From: Streptomyces ferrugineus
GTDB taxonomy: Bacteria; Actinomycetota; Actinomycetes; Streptomycetales; Streptomycetaceae
Direction: 5' to 3'
Length of the DNA stretch: 64,000 nt
Assembly: GCF_015160855.1 (NCBI RefSeq)
Contig: NZ_CP063373.1
Location: 4,340,001 to 4,404,000 of the forward strand
The notes beneath the pieces are model-generated. The model did no database searches. It worked only from the letters and a program-made list of their open reading frames with translations, and was not told the DNA's origin. The first letter of the stretch is position 1; each line of letters opens with the position of its first letter. A program made the position numbers and the translations under genes. Of this stretch, positions 28,230-39,770 are shown piece after piece.

Positions 28230-30461
28230 TCAGAGGGCCGTGAAGGTCCACATCAGGTTGGTGCTGGCGCCATCGGCCCACTGCTTGGTGACGGAGCCCG
28301 AGGAGACGTCGCCGCCGCCGTCGAGGACCAGGCCGGTGGTGCGGTTGGCGATCGAGTAGCTGTCGCCGCCGCGGTGGGTGATCTTCCACTGCTGGTTGGT
28401 GCCGCCGTTCCAGGCGGCCTGTCGGGCCGGAGAGCCGTTGTCGGTGGCGCCCCAGCCGTCGGCGACCATGCCGTTCGTGCGGTTGACCAGCCGGTAGTAG
28501 CCGCCTGAGACCGGCTCCGCGTGCCACTGCAGGTTGCTGCTGCCGTCCCAGGTCCACTGCTTGAGGTTGGACCCGGAGGCGACGTTGCCGCCGCTGTCCA
28601 GGGCGAGGCTGTTGGTGACGTTGCTGATCCGGAAGTACGTCGCCGGGTTGAACCGGACCCTCAGCGAGGTGATCCGGTCGTTGTTGCCGGTGACCCTGAG
28701 GTCGGGGTTGTCGGCGGTGAAGGTCCAGGAAGTGCCGGTGAAGTTGTCTCCGGAGTAGCCGATCACCTGGTAGCCGGGGGCCGGCCGGAGGGAGGAGAGA
28801 GTGGCCGCGCCCAGTCCGAGCGCGGTCAGGTCGGCCGCGGTGTGGTCGCCGAGGGGCAGCAGGGCGTAGTCGCCGGTGTAGTCGACGTCCTTGAAGCCGA
28901 TGGCGCCGGCGAGCGGCCGCAGGCCCGGGATCGTGCCGGAGAACGAGAGCTTCAGGACGTAGGCGTGCGCACTGTACGGCGCGGAGGAGAGCAGGGTGAC
29001 CGTGAGGCCGGAGGAGTTCTGCGTCGGTGTGGGCAGGTCGATGTAGGTGCCGGCGGTGGTGCCGAGGAGCTTGACCGACGACAGCGAGGAGAGGTCGATG
29101 CGGTCCGAGCTCAGGGTCTTGATCGTCAGCGAGCTGCCCGGCCAGCCCAGGATGGTGGCGTACAGGACGTTGTCGGCCTTGTTGCGGGTGAAGCGGATGT
29201 CCTGTGGCGTGCCGGCGTGCGGGGTGGTGAAGGAGCCGCCGCCCATCTTCGTCGGGCCCTCGCCGTACGCCGTCCAGGCGCGGGTCGCGTACAACGACTC
29301 GCCGAAGCGCTTCAGGTGGTCCCCGATGCCCAGCAGGATGTCCTTCTGAGCCTGCGGGATGGTGCCGTCGGCCATCGGCGCGATGTTCAGCAGCACGTTG
29401 CCGTTCTTGCTGACCCGGTCGATGAACGAGTGCAGCATCTGCTGGATCGTGTAGTAGCCGATGCCCTGGGTGTAGCACCAACTGCTGCTGGAGATGCTGT
29501 CGTCGGTCAGCCAGTACGGGGTGGTGATGTCGGCCGGGCCGCCGCGCTCGAAGTCGAAGACCTCGCCCTTGCCGTGCATGCCGTCCTTGTACGTGGTGAC
29601 GACCTCGCGGCCCCAGCTGTTGGCCTGGTTGTAGTAGTACGCCAGGAAGTTGAGGCGCTGTTGCTCGTCGACCTCGTCCAGGTTGAAGTCCTGCCACAGG
29701 ATGTCGGGCTGGGCGCGGTCGACGACCTCCTTGAGCTTGTCGAACCAGAGCTGGTTCTCCGCGGTCGAACCCAGTTGCCCGTAGAGCTTTTTGAGGCTCG
29801 GGTCGGTCTGGGCGGCGACGTGCTCGTAGAAGCCGGTGAAGTTGTACGCGTGATGCATGGCCACCAGCAGCTTGAGGCCCTTCGCACGGATGGCCGTGGA
29901 GAAGAGCTTCAGCAGGTCAAGGCCCGGGCCCTTCTTCACCGAGTTCCACTCGTTGACCTGGCTGTCCCACATCGAGAAGCCGTCGTGGTGCTCGGCGACC
30001 GGGCCGGCGAACCTGGCGCCGGCGTCGACGAACAGCTGCACCCACTCGTCGGGGTCGAACTTCCCGCCGGCCGACTTCAACTTCGGCGCGAACTTCACGA
30101 AGTTGCCCGCCAGGTCCCGAGCACCGTTGATGAAGTTGTGGTACGGCCACGCCGACGGCTGGCCGTAGGTCGCGATGTGGTGCTGGTTGGCGCCGTCTCC
30201 GGGTCGGTACATGTTGCGCGGGTACCACTCGTTGCCGAAGGCGGGAACGCTGAAGACGCCCCAGTGGAAGTAGATGCCGAACTTCGCGTCCTGGAACCAC
30301 TCCGGGGCCGGCGGGTGCTGGTCGACCGAGTCCCAGTCCGGTGTGTACGTACTGGGCGCCGCCTGGGCGACGTTCGCGCCGAAGAGACCTCCGGCAACGG
30401 CGGCCGCGGCAACGCAGGTTGCGCCGGCTAGGAAGTGGCGTCTGTTGATCGAACTCGACAT
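28230..30461 (-). CDS. Tat-secreted alpha-L-fucosidase, GH29, with betagamma-crystallin-like and RICIN domains
   Basis: Secreted 743-residue enzyme. The Tat signal INRRHFLAGATCVAAAAVAG occupies about residues 5-24. The GH29 domain (about 40-440) shows FHWGVFSVPAFGNEWY, EHHDGFSMWDS and the probable nucleophile Asp in DILWQDFN. Next comes a beta-sandwich with NVLYATILGWPG. Around 520-610 a betagamma-crystallin-like Greek-key pair is visible (FKDVDYTGDYALLPLGDH, YSGDNFTGTSWTF, NNDRITSLRVRF). The last 130 residues are a RICIN-type lectin with NLQWHA and NQQWKI repeats. The start ATG 30461 has AGGGA eight bases upstream. It would release fucose from xyloglucan or glycans. Confidence 0.9.
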   Translation of the reverse strand: MSSSINRRHFLAGATCVAAAAVAGGLFGANVAQAAPSTYTPDWDSVDQHPPAPEWFQDAKFGIYFHWGVFSVPAFGNEWYPRNMYRPGDGANQHHIATYGQPSAWPYHNFINGARDLAGNFVKFAPKLKSAGGKFDPDEWVQLFVDAGARFAGPVAEHHDGFSMWDSQVNEWNSVKKGPGLDLLKLFSTAIRAKGLKLLVAMHHAYNFTGFYEHVAAQTDPSLKKLYGQLGSTAENQLWFDKLKEVVDRAQPDILWQDFNLDEVDEQQRLNFLAYYYNQANSWGREVVTTYKDGMHGKGEVFDFERGGPADITTPYWLTDDSISSSSWCYTQGIGYYTIQQMLHSFIDRVSKNGNVLLNIAPMADGTIPQAQKDILLGIGDHLKRFGESLYATRAWTAYGEGPTKMGGGSFTTPHAGTPQDIRFTRNKADNVLYATILGWPGSSLTIKTLSSDRIDLSSLSSVKLLGTTAGTYIDLPTPTQNSSGLTVTLLSSAPYSAHAYVLKLSFSGTIPGLRPLAGAIGFKDVDYTGDYALLPLGDHTAADLTALGLGAATLSSLRPAPGYQVIGYSGDNFTGTSWTFTADNPDLRVTGNNDRITSLRVRFNPATYFRISNVTNSLALDSGGNVASGSNLKQWTWDGSSNLQWHAEPVSGGYYRLVNRTNGMVADGWGATDNGSPARQAAWNGGTNQQWKITHRGGDSYSIANRTTGLVLDGGGDVSSGSVTKQWADGASTNLMWTFTAL

Positions 30462-30793
30462 GGAGACATCCCTGATGCAGGAGGGGACAGGGGAATGCAG
30501 GGCGCCGCTTGTTACGCATGAAGGTCCGCCATGTCTCCGTGTGATGTCAACTGGCGTACAGGGATGAAAGGCCTTCTGTGGCTTGGTAATTGGCTCCACT
30601 TGCACATCGTCTGGTGCGATTTGTGGCCATCGAAACATGGCATGTCTGTCGAGGTCTCGTGGCCGATTTGGACCGTCCACCGGCGATGAAAAATGGGATG
30701 AATCTCGCGCCTTCGCGGTGTTCGGCATTCGTCCCGGACAGTCTGAACCTGCGCGACGTACCGTCGGCCGGCGTCAACGACTGATCCTCGGCC

Positions 30794-30991
30794 GACTGGT
30801 CCACCGAGACCGGCTTCGTCACCGGCCCACGGATGCCCGGCCTGCAGGTCCTGGACCGCATCGGCTCCGGCGACGGATCCGCCGCCGGCCTGGTCCACGA
30901 ACTGCTGGGCGTCGCCGGCCTGGAGCAGGCCCTGGCCTACGGCACCGCCCACGGCGGGCTCACCATGACCACGCCCGGAGACGTCGCCATG
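30794..30991 (+). pseudogene. C-terminal fragment of a PfkB-type 2-keto-3-deoxygluconate kinase-like gene
   Basis: The frame gives LDRIGSGDGSAAGLVHELL, then LEQALAYGTAHGGLTMTTPGD. This is the PfkB signature region (GSGDG anion hole and catalytic Asp) and following helix, closest in style to 2-keto-3-deoxygluconate kinases. The N-terminal two thirds are absent and the tail is cut after about 66 codons. Confidence 0.6.
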
Positions 30992-30999
30992 GATCCCGG

Positions 31000-31640
31000 G
31001 CTGCGGTGCGTCCGTGATCGGCAGCCTCTGCCGCGTCACCCCGGCCGACGACGCGGCAGCCGCCGTGGGCGCGGTCTGGGAAGCCGGCCTGCGGAGGCTG
31101 CTGGTGCCCAACGAAGAGCCACGACGCGGCGTCGACACCGAGGGCTTCGTCGTACGGGACGACCTGCGTCGGCAGTGGGACTTCAGCCAGGACGGCGTGC
31201 TCCGCTCCATCGAGGGCACGCTTGAGCGCACCGGCCTGGACCGCCTCGACATCGTCGACCTGACAGTCGGCTCTGGACGACGTCCTGCCCGCCGCCCGGG
31301 AACTGGGCAAGAGTGTGGTGGTGGGCGTGTTCAGCTCCGGACTCCTCTCCCGCGACCGGTCCGCCGCGGGCATGAAGTACGACTGCCAGGACGCCCCGCC
31401 TGCCCTGGTCCTCCGCGCTCGGGCGATCGCCGAGGTCTGCGAGGCGCACGGGACCGCCCTGCCCGCCGCCGCGATCACCTTGCCGCATACGCACCTCAGT
31501 ATCATCAACGTCACTCTCGGACTGCGGACTGCGGAACGGGCCGGACGAAACGTGCGACTCCAGGATCAGCGCGTCCCCACGGCCTCTGGGACGATCTCCG
31601 TGCTCAGGGGCTGCTCAGGTCGGACGTGCTCGCGGGGCAC
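31000..31640 (+). pseudogene. aldo/keto reductase (L-fucose dehydrogenase-like) with deletion and frameshifts
   Basis: Fragments in family order: IGSLCRVTPADDAAAAVGAV, then after a missing segment RLLVPNEEP and EGFVVRDDLRRQWDFSQDGV, then LERTGLDRLDIV. The next parts lie in a second frame (AARELGKSVVVGVFSSGLL, AEVCEAHGTALPAAAI) and a last piece (GLWDDLRAQGLL) returns to the first frame. The catalytic Tyr region is deleted. The intact genes of this type are often L-fucose or D-galactose dehydrogenases, which would suit the adjacent alpha-fucosidase. Confidence 0.7.
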
Positions 31641-31662
31641 GGTGGCGGGGGAGGGATGCGCG

Positions 31663-32385
31663 GTGTCTCTGACGGACAAGGCCATCGAGCGGATCCGTGA
31701 GCTGATCCGGACCGGTGCGCTGCCGCCCGGCTCGAAGCTCCCGCCGGAGCCGGACCTGGCCGCCCAGCTGGGACTGTCCCGCAACCTCGCCCGGGAAGCG
31801 GTCAAGGCACTGGCCGTCGCGCGGGTCCTGGAGGTCCGGCGGGGCGACGGCACCTATGTGACCAGCCTGCAGCCGAGCCTGCTCCTGGAGGGACTCGGGG
31901 GCGCGGTGGAGCTGCTCCAAGGTGACTCGGTCGCCCTTCAGGACCTCATGGAAGTACGGCGGCTCCTCGAACCGATGGCCGCGGCCCTTGCCGCCACCCG
32001 GATCTCCGACGCCCAGCTGGCCGAAGTGAAACGGCACCTGGACGCCATGCGCGAGGCCCGCGACGACGTGGAACAGCTCAACGCCCATGACGCCGCCTTC
32101 CACCGCGCCGTCGTCTCGGCCACGGGCAACGAGACCCTCCTCACTCTCCTGGAAGGGATCTCCGGCCGCACTCTGCGCGCCCGCATCTGGCGCGGTCTGG
32201 TCGACGACAAGGCCGCCGGCCGCACCCTGGCCGAACACGAGGCGATCTTCAACGCGCTGTCCACCCGGGATGCCGCCCTCAGCCAGGCCGCCGCACTGCT
32301 GCACGTGAGCAACACCGAGCAGTGGCTGAGGGAGCACCTGCGCTCGGCCGAGCCCCTCCCCGTCCGGACGACGGAGCGGAAGTGA
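31663..32385 (+). CDS. GntR-family regulator, FadR/FCD subfamily
   Basis: Apparently intact 240-residue regulator starting at GTG 31663 with GGAGGG nearby. The N-terminal winged helix has LPPGSKLPPEPDLAAQLGLS and EVRRGDGTYVTSL; the C-terminal all-helical FCD domain has the metal-ligand pattern HDAAFHRAVV and LAEHEAIFNAL. FadR-type GntR proteins usually sense sugar acids or organic acids. It stands directly behind decayed kinase and dehydrogenase genes, so its own regulon here may be gone and it may be on the way to loss or have distant targets. Confidence 0.85.
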   Translation: MSLTDKAIERIRELIRTGALPPGSKLPPEPDLAAQLGLSRNLAREAVKALAVARVLEVRRGDGTYVTSLQPSLLLEGLGGAVELLQGDSVALQDLMEVRRLLEPMAAALAATRISDAQLAEVKRHLDAMREARDDVEQLNAHDAAFHRAVVSATGNETLLTLLEGISGRTLRARIWRGLVDDKAAGRTLAEHEAIFNALSTRDAALSQAAALLHVSNTEQWLREHLRSAEPLPVRTTERK

Positions 32386-32878
32386 CGAGTGGGCGCTGCC
32401 TGCTCACTGGGTGGAGAAGGTGGCGTCGGACGCGAACTCCGCCGTCCCATCGTGCCGGTGCCGGTGCCGGTGCCGGTGCCGGGGGCGGGGGCGACGTAGA
32501 CGCCGTACGCCCTGTGGCCGCCGACGGTGACCGGTGCCTCGAAGGCGTTGCCCTTGCCGGACTGGTCGCCACCGGCGGATACGCCGACATGGGCGGCGTC
32601 AGGACCGGCGGCCGGACGGCCAAGCCGGCCGTGGTCTCCACCACGCTGCCCGGCTTTCGCAAAGACCGTGGAGATGGCCGCTTCCTCCAGCGGTCTGTCG
32701 TTCGCCGGCGTGGTGCAGGGCCGCCCGCGATCCTGGCCGAGCGCGTGGCCGGTGACCGCGGTGATGTGTTGGAAGTCCCGGTTCCGGTGCAGGAGGGGGC
32801 AGTCCCCGCAGCTTGGTCTGCTGTCGTGGGACTGCCCTCTTCCGATCGGACCTCTGCCTGTGCGGCAGGGGTGGGGGG
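32386..32878. other. intergenic, probably degenerate coding sequence
   Basis: 493 bp with no gene I can support. The minus strand has protein-like stretches in shifting frames (FEAPVTVGGHRAYGVYV near 32500, then AEFASDATFSTQ before a stop near 32405), which looks like the end of a secreted protein with a frameshift. The family is not recognisable. Confidence 0.45.
32456..32490. repeat. six-base tandem repeat (GTGCCG)
   Basis: About four perfect copies of the hexamer GTGCCG followed by a GGGGGCGGGGGC tract. On the minus strand it encodes a Gly-Thr run inside the degenerate coding sequence. Confidence 0.8.
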
Positions 32879-34525
32879 TTAGGGGAGTGTGGTCCACTTC
32901 TGGTTGTTCTGGCCGTTGCAGGTCCACAGGATGACTGGGGTCCCGTTTGCGGTTGCGGCCCCGTTGGCGTCGAGGCACAGCCCGGCGTGGACGTTGCGGA
33001 TCGACCCGTCGGCCTGCATGGTCCACTTCTGGTTGTTCTGGTTGTTGCAGGGCCAGATGATGACCGGCGTGCCGTTGGTGGTGCCCTGGTCGGAGGCGTC
33101 CAGGCACTTGTCGCCGTAGACGCGGATCTCGCCGCCTTCCCAGGTGGTCCACAGCTGGTTGGCGGCGGTGTGGCAGTCCCAGATCAGCGTCTTGGTCCCG
33201 GCCGCGGTGGAGGCACCGTCCACGTCGAGGCAGCGGCCGGATCCGGTGCCGCGCAGGCGTGCGGTGGTGGCGGCCAGGGGGCTGCCGCCGGTCACCTTGA
33301 ACACGGCGACGCCGTGCGCGGGGACGCTCGCCGAGATCTGGCCGGACGTGCTCGATGTGCCGCCGGTCCACAGGTCGGTGAGGGTGAACGAGCCGCCGGA
33401 CAGGCCGACTTGTGCAGCTGTCGTGGTGACGGTCGCGGTGCCCTCTCCGCGGTTGACCAGGCCCACGGCGACGGAGCCGTCGGACAGGGGCTTGGCGAAC
33501 ACCTCGGTGCTGCCGTCGTCGCGGACCCGGCGTCCGCCCGCGCCCAGCGAGTCCTGGTTGACCGCGAGCAGGCGCGGGTTGCGCAGGATGGCGCTGACGT
33601 CGGCGGACATGCTGCGGATGTCATTGCCGGCCATGAGCGGGGCACCCAGCAGCGCCCACAGGGCGAAGTGGGAGCGGGACTCGGTCAGGGACAGGCCGGG
33701 ACGGCCGACGACCAGCATGTCGGGGTCGTTCCAGTGTCCCGGGCCCGACTGCGCGGCCAGGGGCGCGGTGACGTCCAGGACGTTGCCCACGCCCATCGGG
33801 TAGCTGTTGGTGTTGTTGTTCTGCCAGATGTCGAGCAGGTCCTCGGTCGTCCGCCACAGGTCGGCGACCACACCCCAGTTGAACTTGTCGCCGGTGGGGG
33901 CGTGGAAGCTGTTCGGGTTGATGCTGTAGACGATCGGGCGGCCGGTGGCGCGCAGGGCGTCACGCATGATGGTGAACTGTGCGATCTGTTCGCTGAGGGT
34001 GCCGCTGCCGGAGCACCAGTCGTACTTGAGGTAGTCCACGCCCCATGAGGCGAACGTGGTGGCGTCCTGGGCCTCGTGGCCCTTGCTGCCGGTGGAGCCG
34101 GGGTAGGTGCCCACCCCCTGGGCGCACGTTTTCTCGTTGGGTGCCTGGTAGATGCCGAACTTCAGGCCCTTGCTGTGGATGTAGTCCCCGAGCGCCTTCA
34201 TGCCGCTCGGGAACTTGGTCGGGTTGGCCCGGAGGTTGCCCTGCGCGTCGCGCTGCGGGTCGAACCAGCAGTCGTCGACGACGACGTACTGGTAGCCCGC
34301 GTCCTTCATACCCGAGGACACCATCGCGTCGGCGGCCTGGCGGACCTGCGCCTCGGTGATCCCGCAGCCGAAGCTGTTCCAGCTGTTCCAGCCCAGCGGC
34401 GGGGTCAGCGCGGGGCTGCCCGGTGCGGCCTCGGCGGTCGTTCCGGCGGAGGCGGTGACGCAGGCGGTGAGGGTCAGTGCGGTGGCTGCGAGGAGACGCA
34501 GCAGTCGTCTGTGTACGGGAACCAT
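32879..34525 (-). CDS. secreted alpha-galactosidase, GH27 with C-terminal RICIN domain
   Basis: Secreted 548-residue alpha-galactosidase. A Sec signal covers residues 1-34. The GH27 barrel starts at PPLGWNSWNSFGC; the nucleophile is the Asp in YLKYDWC and the acid/base the Asp in HWNDPDML. A beta-sandwich follows (about 310-410), then a three-repeat RICIN/CBM13 lectin domain with QLWTT, NQKWTMQ and NQKWTTLP. It complements the cytoplasmic GH36 enzyme by trimming polymeric galactomannan or similar outside. AAAGGA precedes ATG 34525. A strong hairpin ends two bases before this ribosome site. Confidence 0.94.
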   Translation of the reverse strand: MVPVHRRLLRLLAATALTLTACVTASAGTTAEAAPGSPALTPPLGWNSWNSFGCGITEAQVRQAADAMVSSGMKDAGYQYVVVDDCWFDPQRDAQGNLRANPTKFPSGMKALGDYIHSKGLKFGIYQAPNEKTCAQGVGTYPGSTGSKGHEAQDATTFASWGVDYLKYDWCSGSGTLSEQIAQFTIMRDALRATGRPIVYSINPNSFHAPTGDKFNWGVVADLWRTTEDLLDIWQNNNTNSYPMGVGNVLDVTAPLAAQSGPGHWNDPDMLVVGRPGLSLTESRSHFALWALLGAPLMAGNDIRSMSADVSAILRNPRLLAVNQDSLGAGGRRVRDDGSTEVFAKPLSDGSVAVGLVNRGEGTATVTTTAAQVGLSGGSFTLTDLWTGGTSSTSGQISASVPAHGVAVFKVTGGSPLAATTARLRGTGSGRCLDVDGASTAAGTKTLIWDCHTAANQLWTTWEGGEIRVYGDKCLDASDQGTTNGTPVIIWPCNNQNNQKWTMQADGSIRNVHAGLCLDANGAATANGTPVILWTCNGQNNQKWTTLP

Positions 34526-34538
34526 GGGGGTCCTTTCC

Positions 34539-34569
34539 GGGAGGCGAAGCGGAAGCTGCTTTGCCTCCC
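34539..34569 (-). terminator. hairpin between the GH62 and GH27 genes
   Basis: GGGAGGC at 34539-34545 pairs with GCCTCCC at 34563-34569 and is extended inside by GAAGC/GCTTT including one G-U pair, leaving a seven-base loop. It lies 50 bp past the RICIN-GH62 stop and only two to three bases from the ribosome site of GH27. It could terminate the upstream gene or act as an attenuator of GH27. Confidence 0.6.
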
Positions 34570-34618
34570 TTGAGGGGCAGGGTCACGAGCTTGTGATCAT
34601 TTGTGCGCGGTGCGCGGG

Positions 34619-38498
<3,880 letters not shown>

Positions 38499-38679
38499 CT
38501 TGAACCTTTCGGTGAGGGGAGAGCGACTGCTTGGCCGTCGGTGCGTTCGCTCGTCGGATCTCCGTCCGGAGCCGACGGCATCGATACATGGGATGGATTA
38601 ACGGACATGAACGTTGCCTGTGTCTAGTCTTGCGACACGAAAGACTGGGTTACCTGCGGGTATGCGTCCGGCTAGCATC

Positions 38680-38694
38680 TTGACACTGAGTCAA
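38680..38694. promoter_or_regulatory. TTGAC-N5-GTCAA palindrome upstream of GH127
   Basis: Perfect five-base arms with a five-base centre, 182 bp upstream of the GH127 start codon. Each arm alone resembles half a -35 element. A regulatory role is possible but unproven. Confidence 0.35.
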
Positions 38695-38957
38695 ACATTG
38701 GAGTGCGCGAAGAAGTGTGAGGAGCGCGAGAGCCGGATAACGTGAACTCGTACTGTCGACAGGGCTCCCGCCCCGCCTGCGCCGCATCGGTCGTGCGTGC
38801 CGGAGCCGCGCGCGTGGTGGTGTAGCAGTGCTTGAGACCGTGGGACGAGGGCATCAGCAACGGTCGGGATGGTCCGCGCCGGCAACGATCCGACGCTGAC
38901 CATCAATGCGGACCAACTCCCTCTGCTGACCGCCCCGGTCATCACCGAGCATCCAGG

Positions 38958-38988
38958 CACCCCGCCGGGCAACTCATCCGGCGGGGTG
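38958..38988 (-). terminator. terminator of the TetR gene
   Basis: CACCCCGCCGG (38958-38968) and CCGGCGGGGTG (38978-38988) form a perfect 11-bp stem with a nine-base loop, 22 bp beyond the TetR stop codon. Confidence 0.75.
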
Positions 38989-39009
38989 TCGGCGTTGTGC
39001 GTGGCGACC

Positions 39010-39597
39010 TCAGGCCATGGCCAGGACGGCGGAGACCAGCGCCCGCAGGCAGGCGCCTTCGGCCTCCTCGTCCGGCAGGGAAAGGCGCTGCATCGTCAGC
39101 CCGTCGAAGCCCGCGAGGAAGAACCTCGCGATCGTCTCGGCGGGCTGGGCGAGCTGGTGACCGGCGCGATCGGCGGCCTCGCTGATCAGCTTCGCCGTCA
39201 CCGTCAGGATGCCGCCGTAGTGGCTGTGCAACGCCTCCTGGAGATGGGGCGTGCGCAGGGCGAACAGGGAGAGCTCGGTGAGGAGCTGGTAGGACGCGGG
39301 CTGTTCGAGCACGGTGCGCCACAGCGCCTCGGCGAGCGTGACGATCGTGTCCTCGAAGCTCGCGTCCGTGGGCGCGGCCTGCTCCACCTGGGCGACCAGG
39401 TCCTGGGTGAGCTGCTCCATGACGGCCCGGTACAGCTCCTCCTTCGTGCCGAAGGTGTAGTGCACGGTCGCCTGGGCCACACCGAGCTCGGCGGCGATGG
39501 CGCGGGTGCTGCCGGCGGCGACGCCCTCCCTGCTCATCAGTTCGATGGCCGCCTTGATCAGTTGTGGGCGGCGCTCCGCCGCGGATACATGAGCCAT
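39010..39597 (-). CDS. TetR-family repressor divergent from CYP102
   Basis: DNA-binding protein of 195 residues. The N-terminal helix-turn-helix is GSTRAIAAELGVAQATVHYTFGTKEELY (residues about 29-56), followed by a helical ligand domain. It is divergent from the P450-reductase fusion gene, as is the fatty-acid-responsive TetR-type repressor in other CYP102 systems, so autoregulation and control of the P450 by fatty acids are likely. The 173 bp intergenic region holds paired TTGTCGAGYGAC motifs. Confidence 0.88.
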   Translation of the reverse strand: MAHVSAAERRPQLIKAAIELMSREGVAAGSTRAIAAELGVAQATVHYTFGTKEELYRAVMEQLTQDLVAQVEQAAPTDASFEDTIVTLAEALWRTVLEQPASYQLLTELSLFALRTPHLQEALHSHYGGILTVTAKLISEAADRAGHQLAQPAETIARFFLAGFDGLTMQRLSLPDEEAEGACLRALVSAVLAMA

Positions 39598-39631
39598 GCC
39601 GGCATTCTACGCGACTCAGTCTGTCGAACAG

Positions 39632-39715
39632 GTCGCTCGACAAGAAACCCTGGGAATCGGTTCCGTCGATTGACTGTGTCGACCAACACAATCGACCGAC
39701 ATTGTCGAGTGACAA
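39632..39715. promoter_or_regulatory. candidate operators of the TetR/CYP102 divergent promoters
   Basis: The motif TTGTCGAGYGAC occurs on the minus strand at 39643-39632 and on the plus strand at 39702-39713, forming a long-range inverted pair. The second copy is itself a TTGTC-N4-GACAA palindrome (39702-39715). CTGTTCGACAG-like symmetry is also seen at 39621-39631. These are the only repeated elements in the divergent region. Confidence 0.6.
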
Positions 39716-39770
39716 GGTCGCCTGTATGTTTCTGGCCAGCGACAGCCTGCGCCGAATGAAAGGCAAGCTC

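Larger units (their letters stand above)
30462..31662. other. decayed sugar-catabolism region
   Basis: 1.2 kb holding two gene remnants on the plus strand (sugar kinase 30794-30991, aldo/keto reductase 31000-31640) and no intact gene. The first 330 bp, upstream of the alpha-fucosidase start, should contain its promoter; I see no clear operator palindrome there. Confidence 0.6.
38499..39009. other. intergenic region upstream of GH127
   Basis: 511 bp without a supported gene. It includes a TTGAC-N5-GTCAA palindrome at 38680-38694 and a six-base stem at about 38626-38646, either of which may regulate GH127. A short plus-strand frame near 38869-38930 resembles the tail motif of GH62 enzymes only weakly. 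The terminator of the TetR gene lies at 38958-38988. Confidence 0.55.

Noticed and set aside
38869..38935. Plus-strand frame MVRAGNDPTLTI resembling the tail of GH62 enzymes
   Set aside because: Only about 12 residues agree and nothing upstream continues the family; too short to call a remnant.
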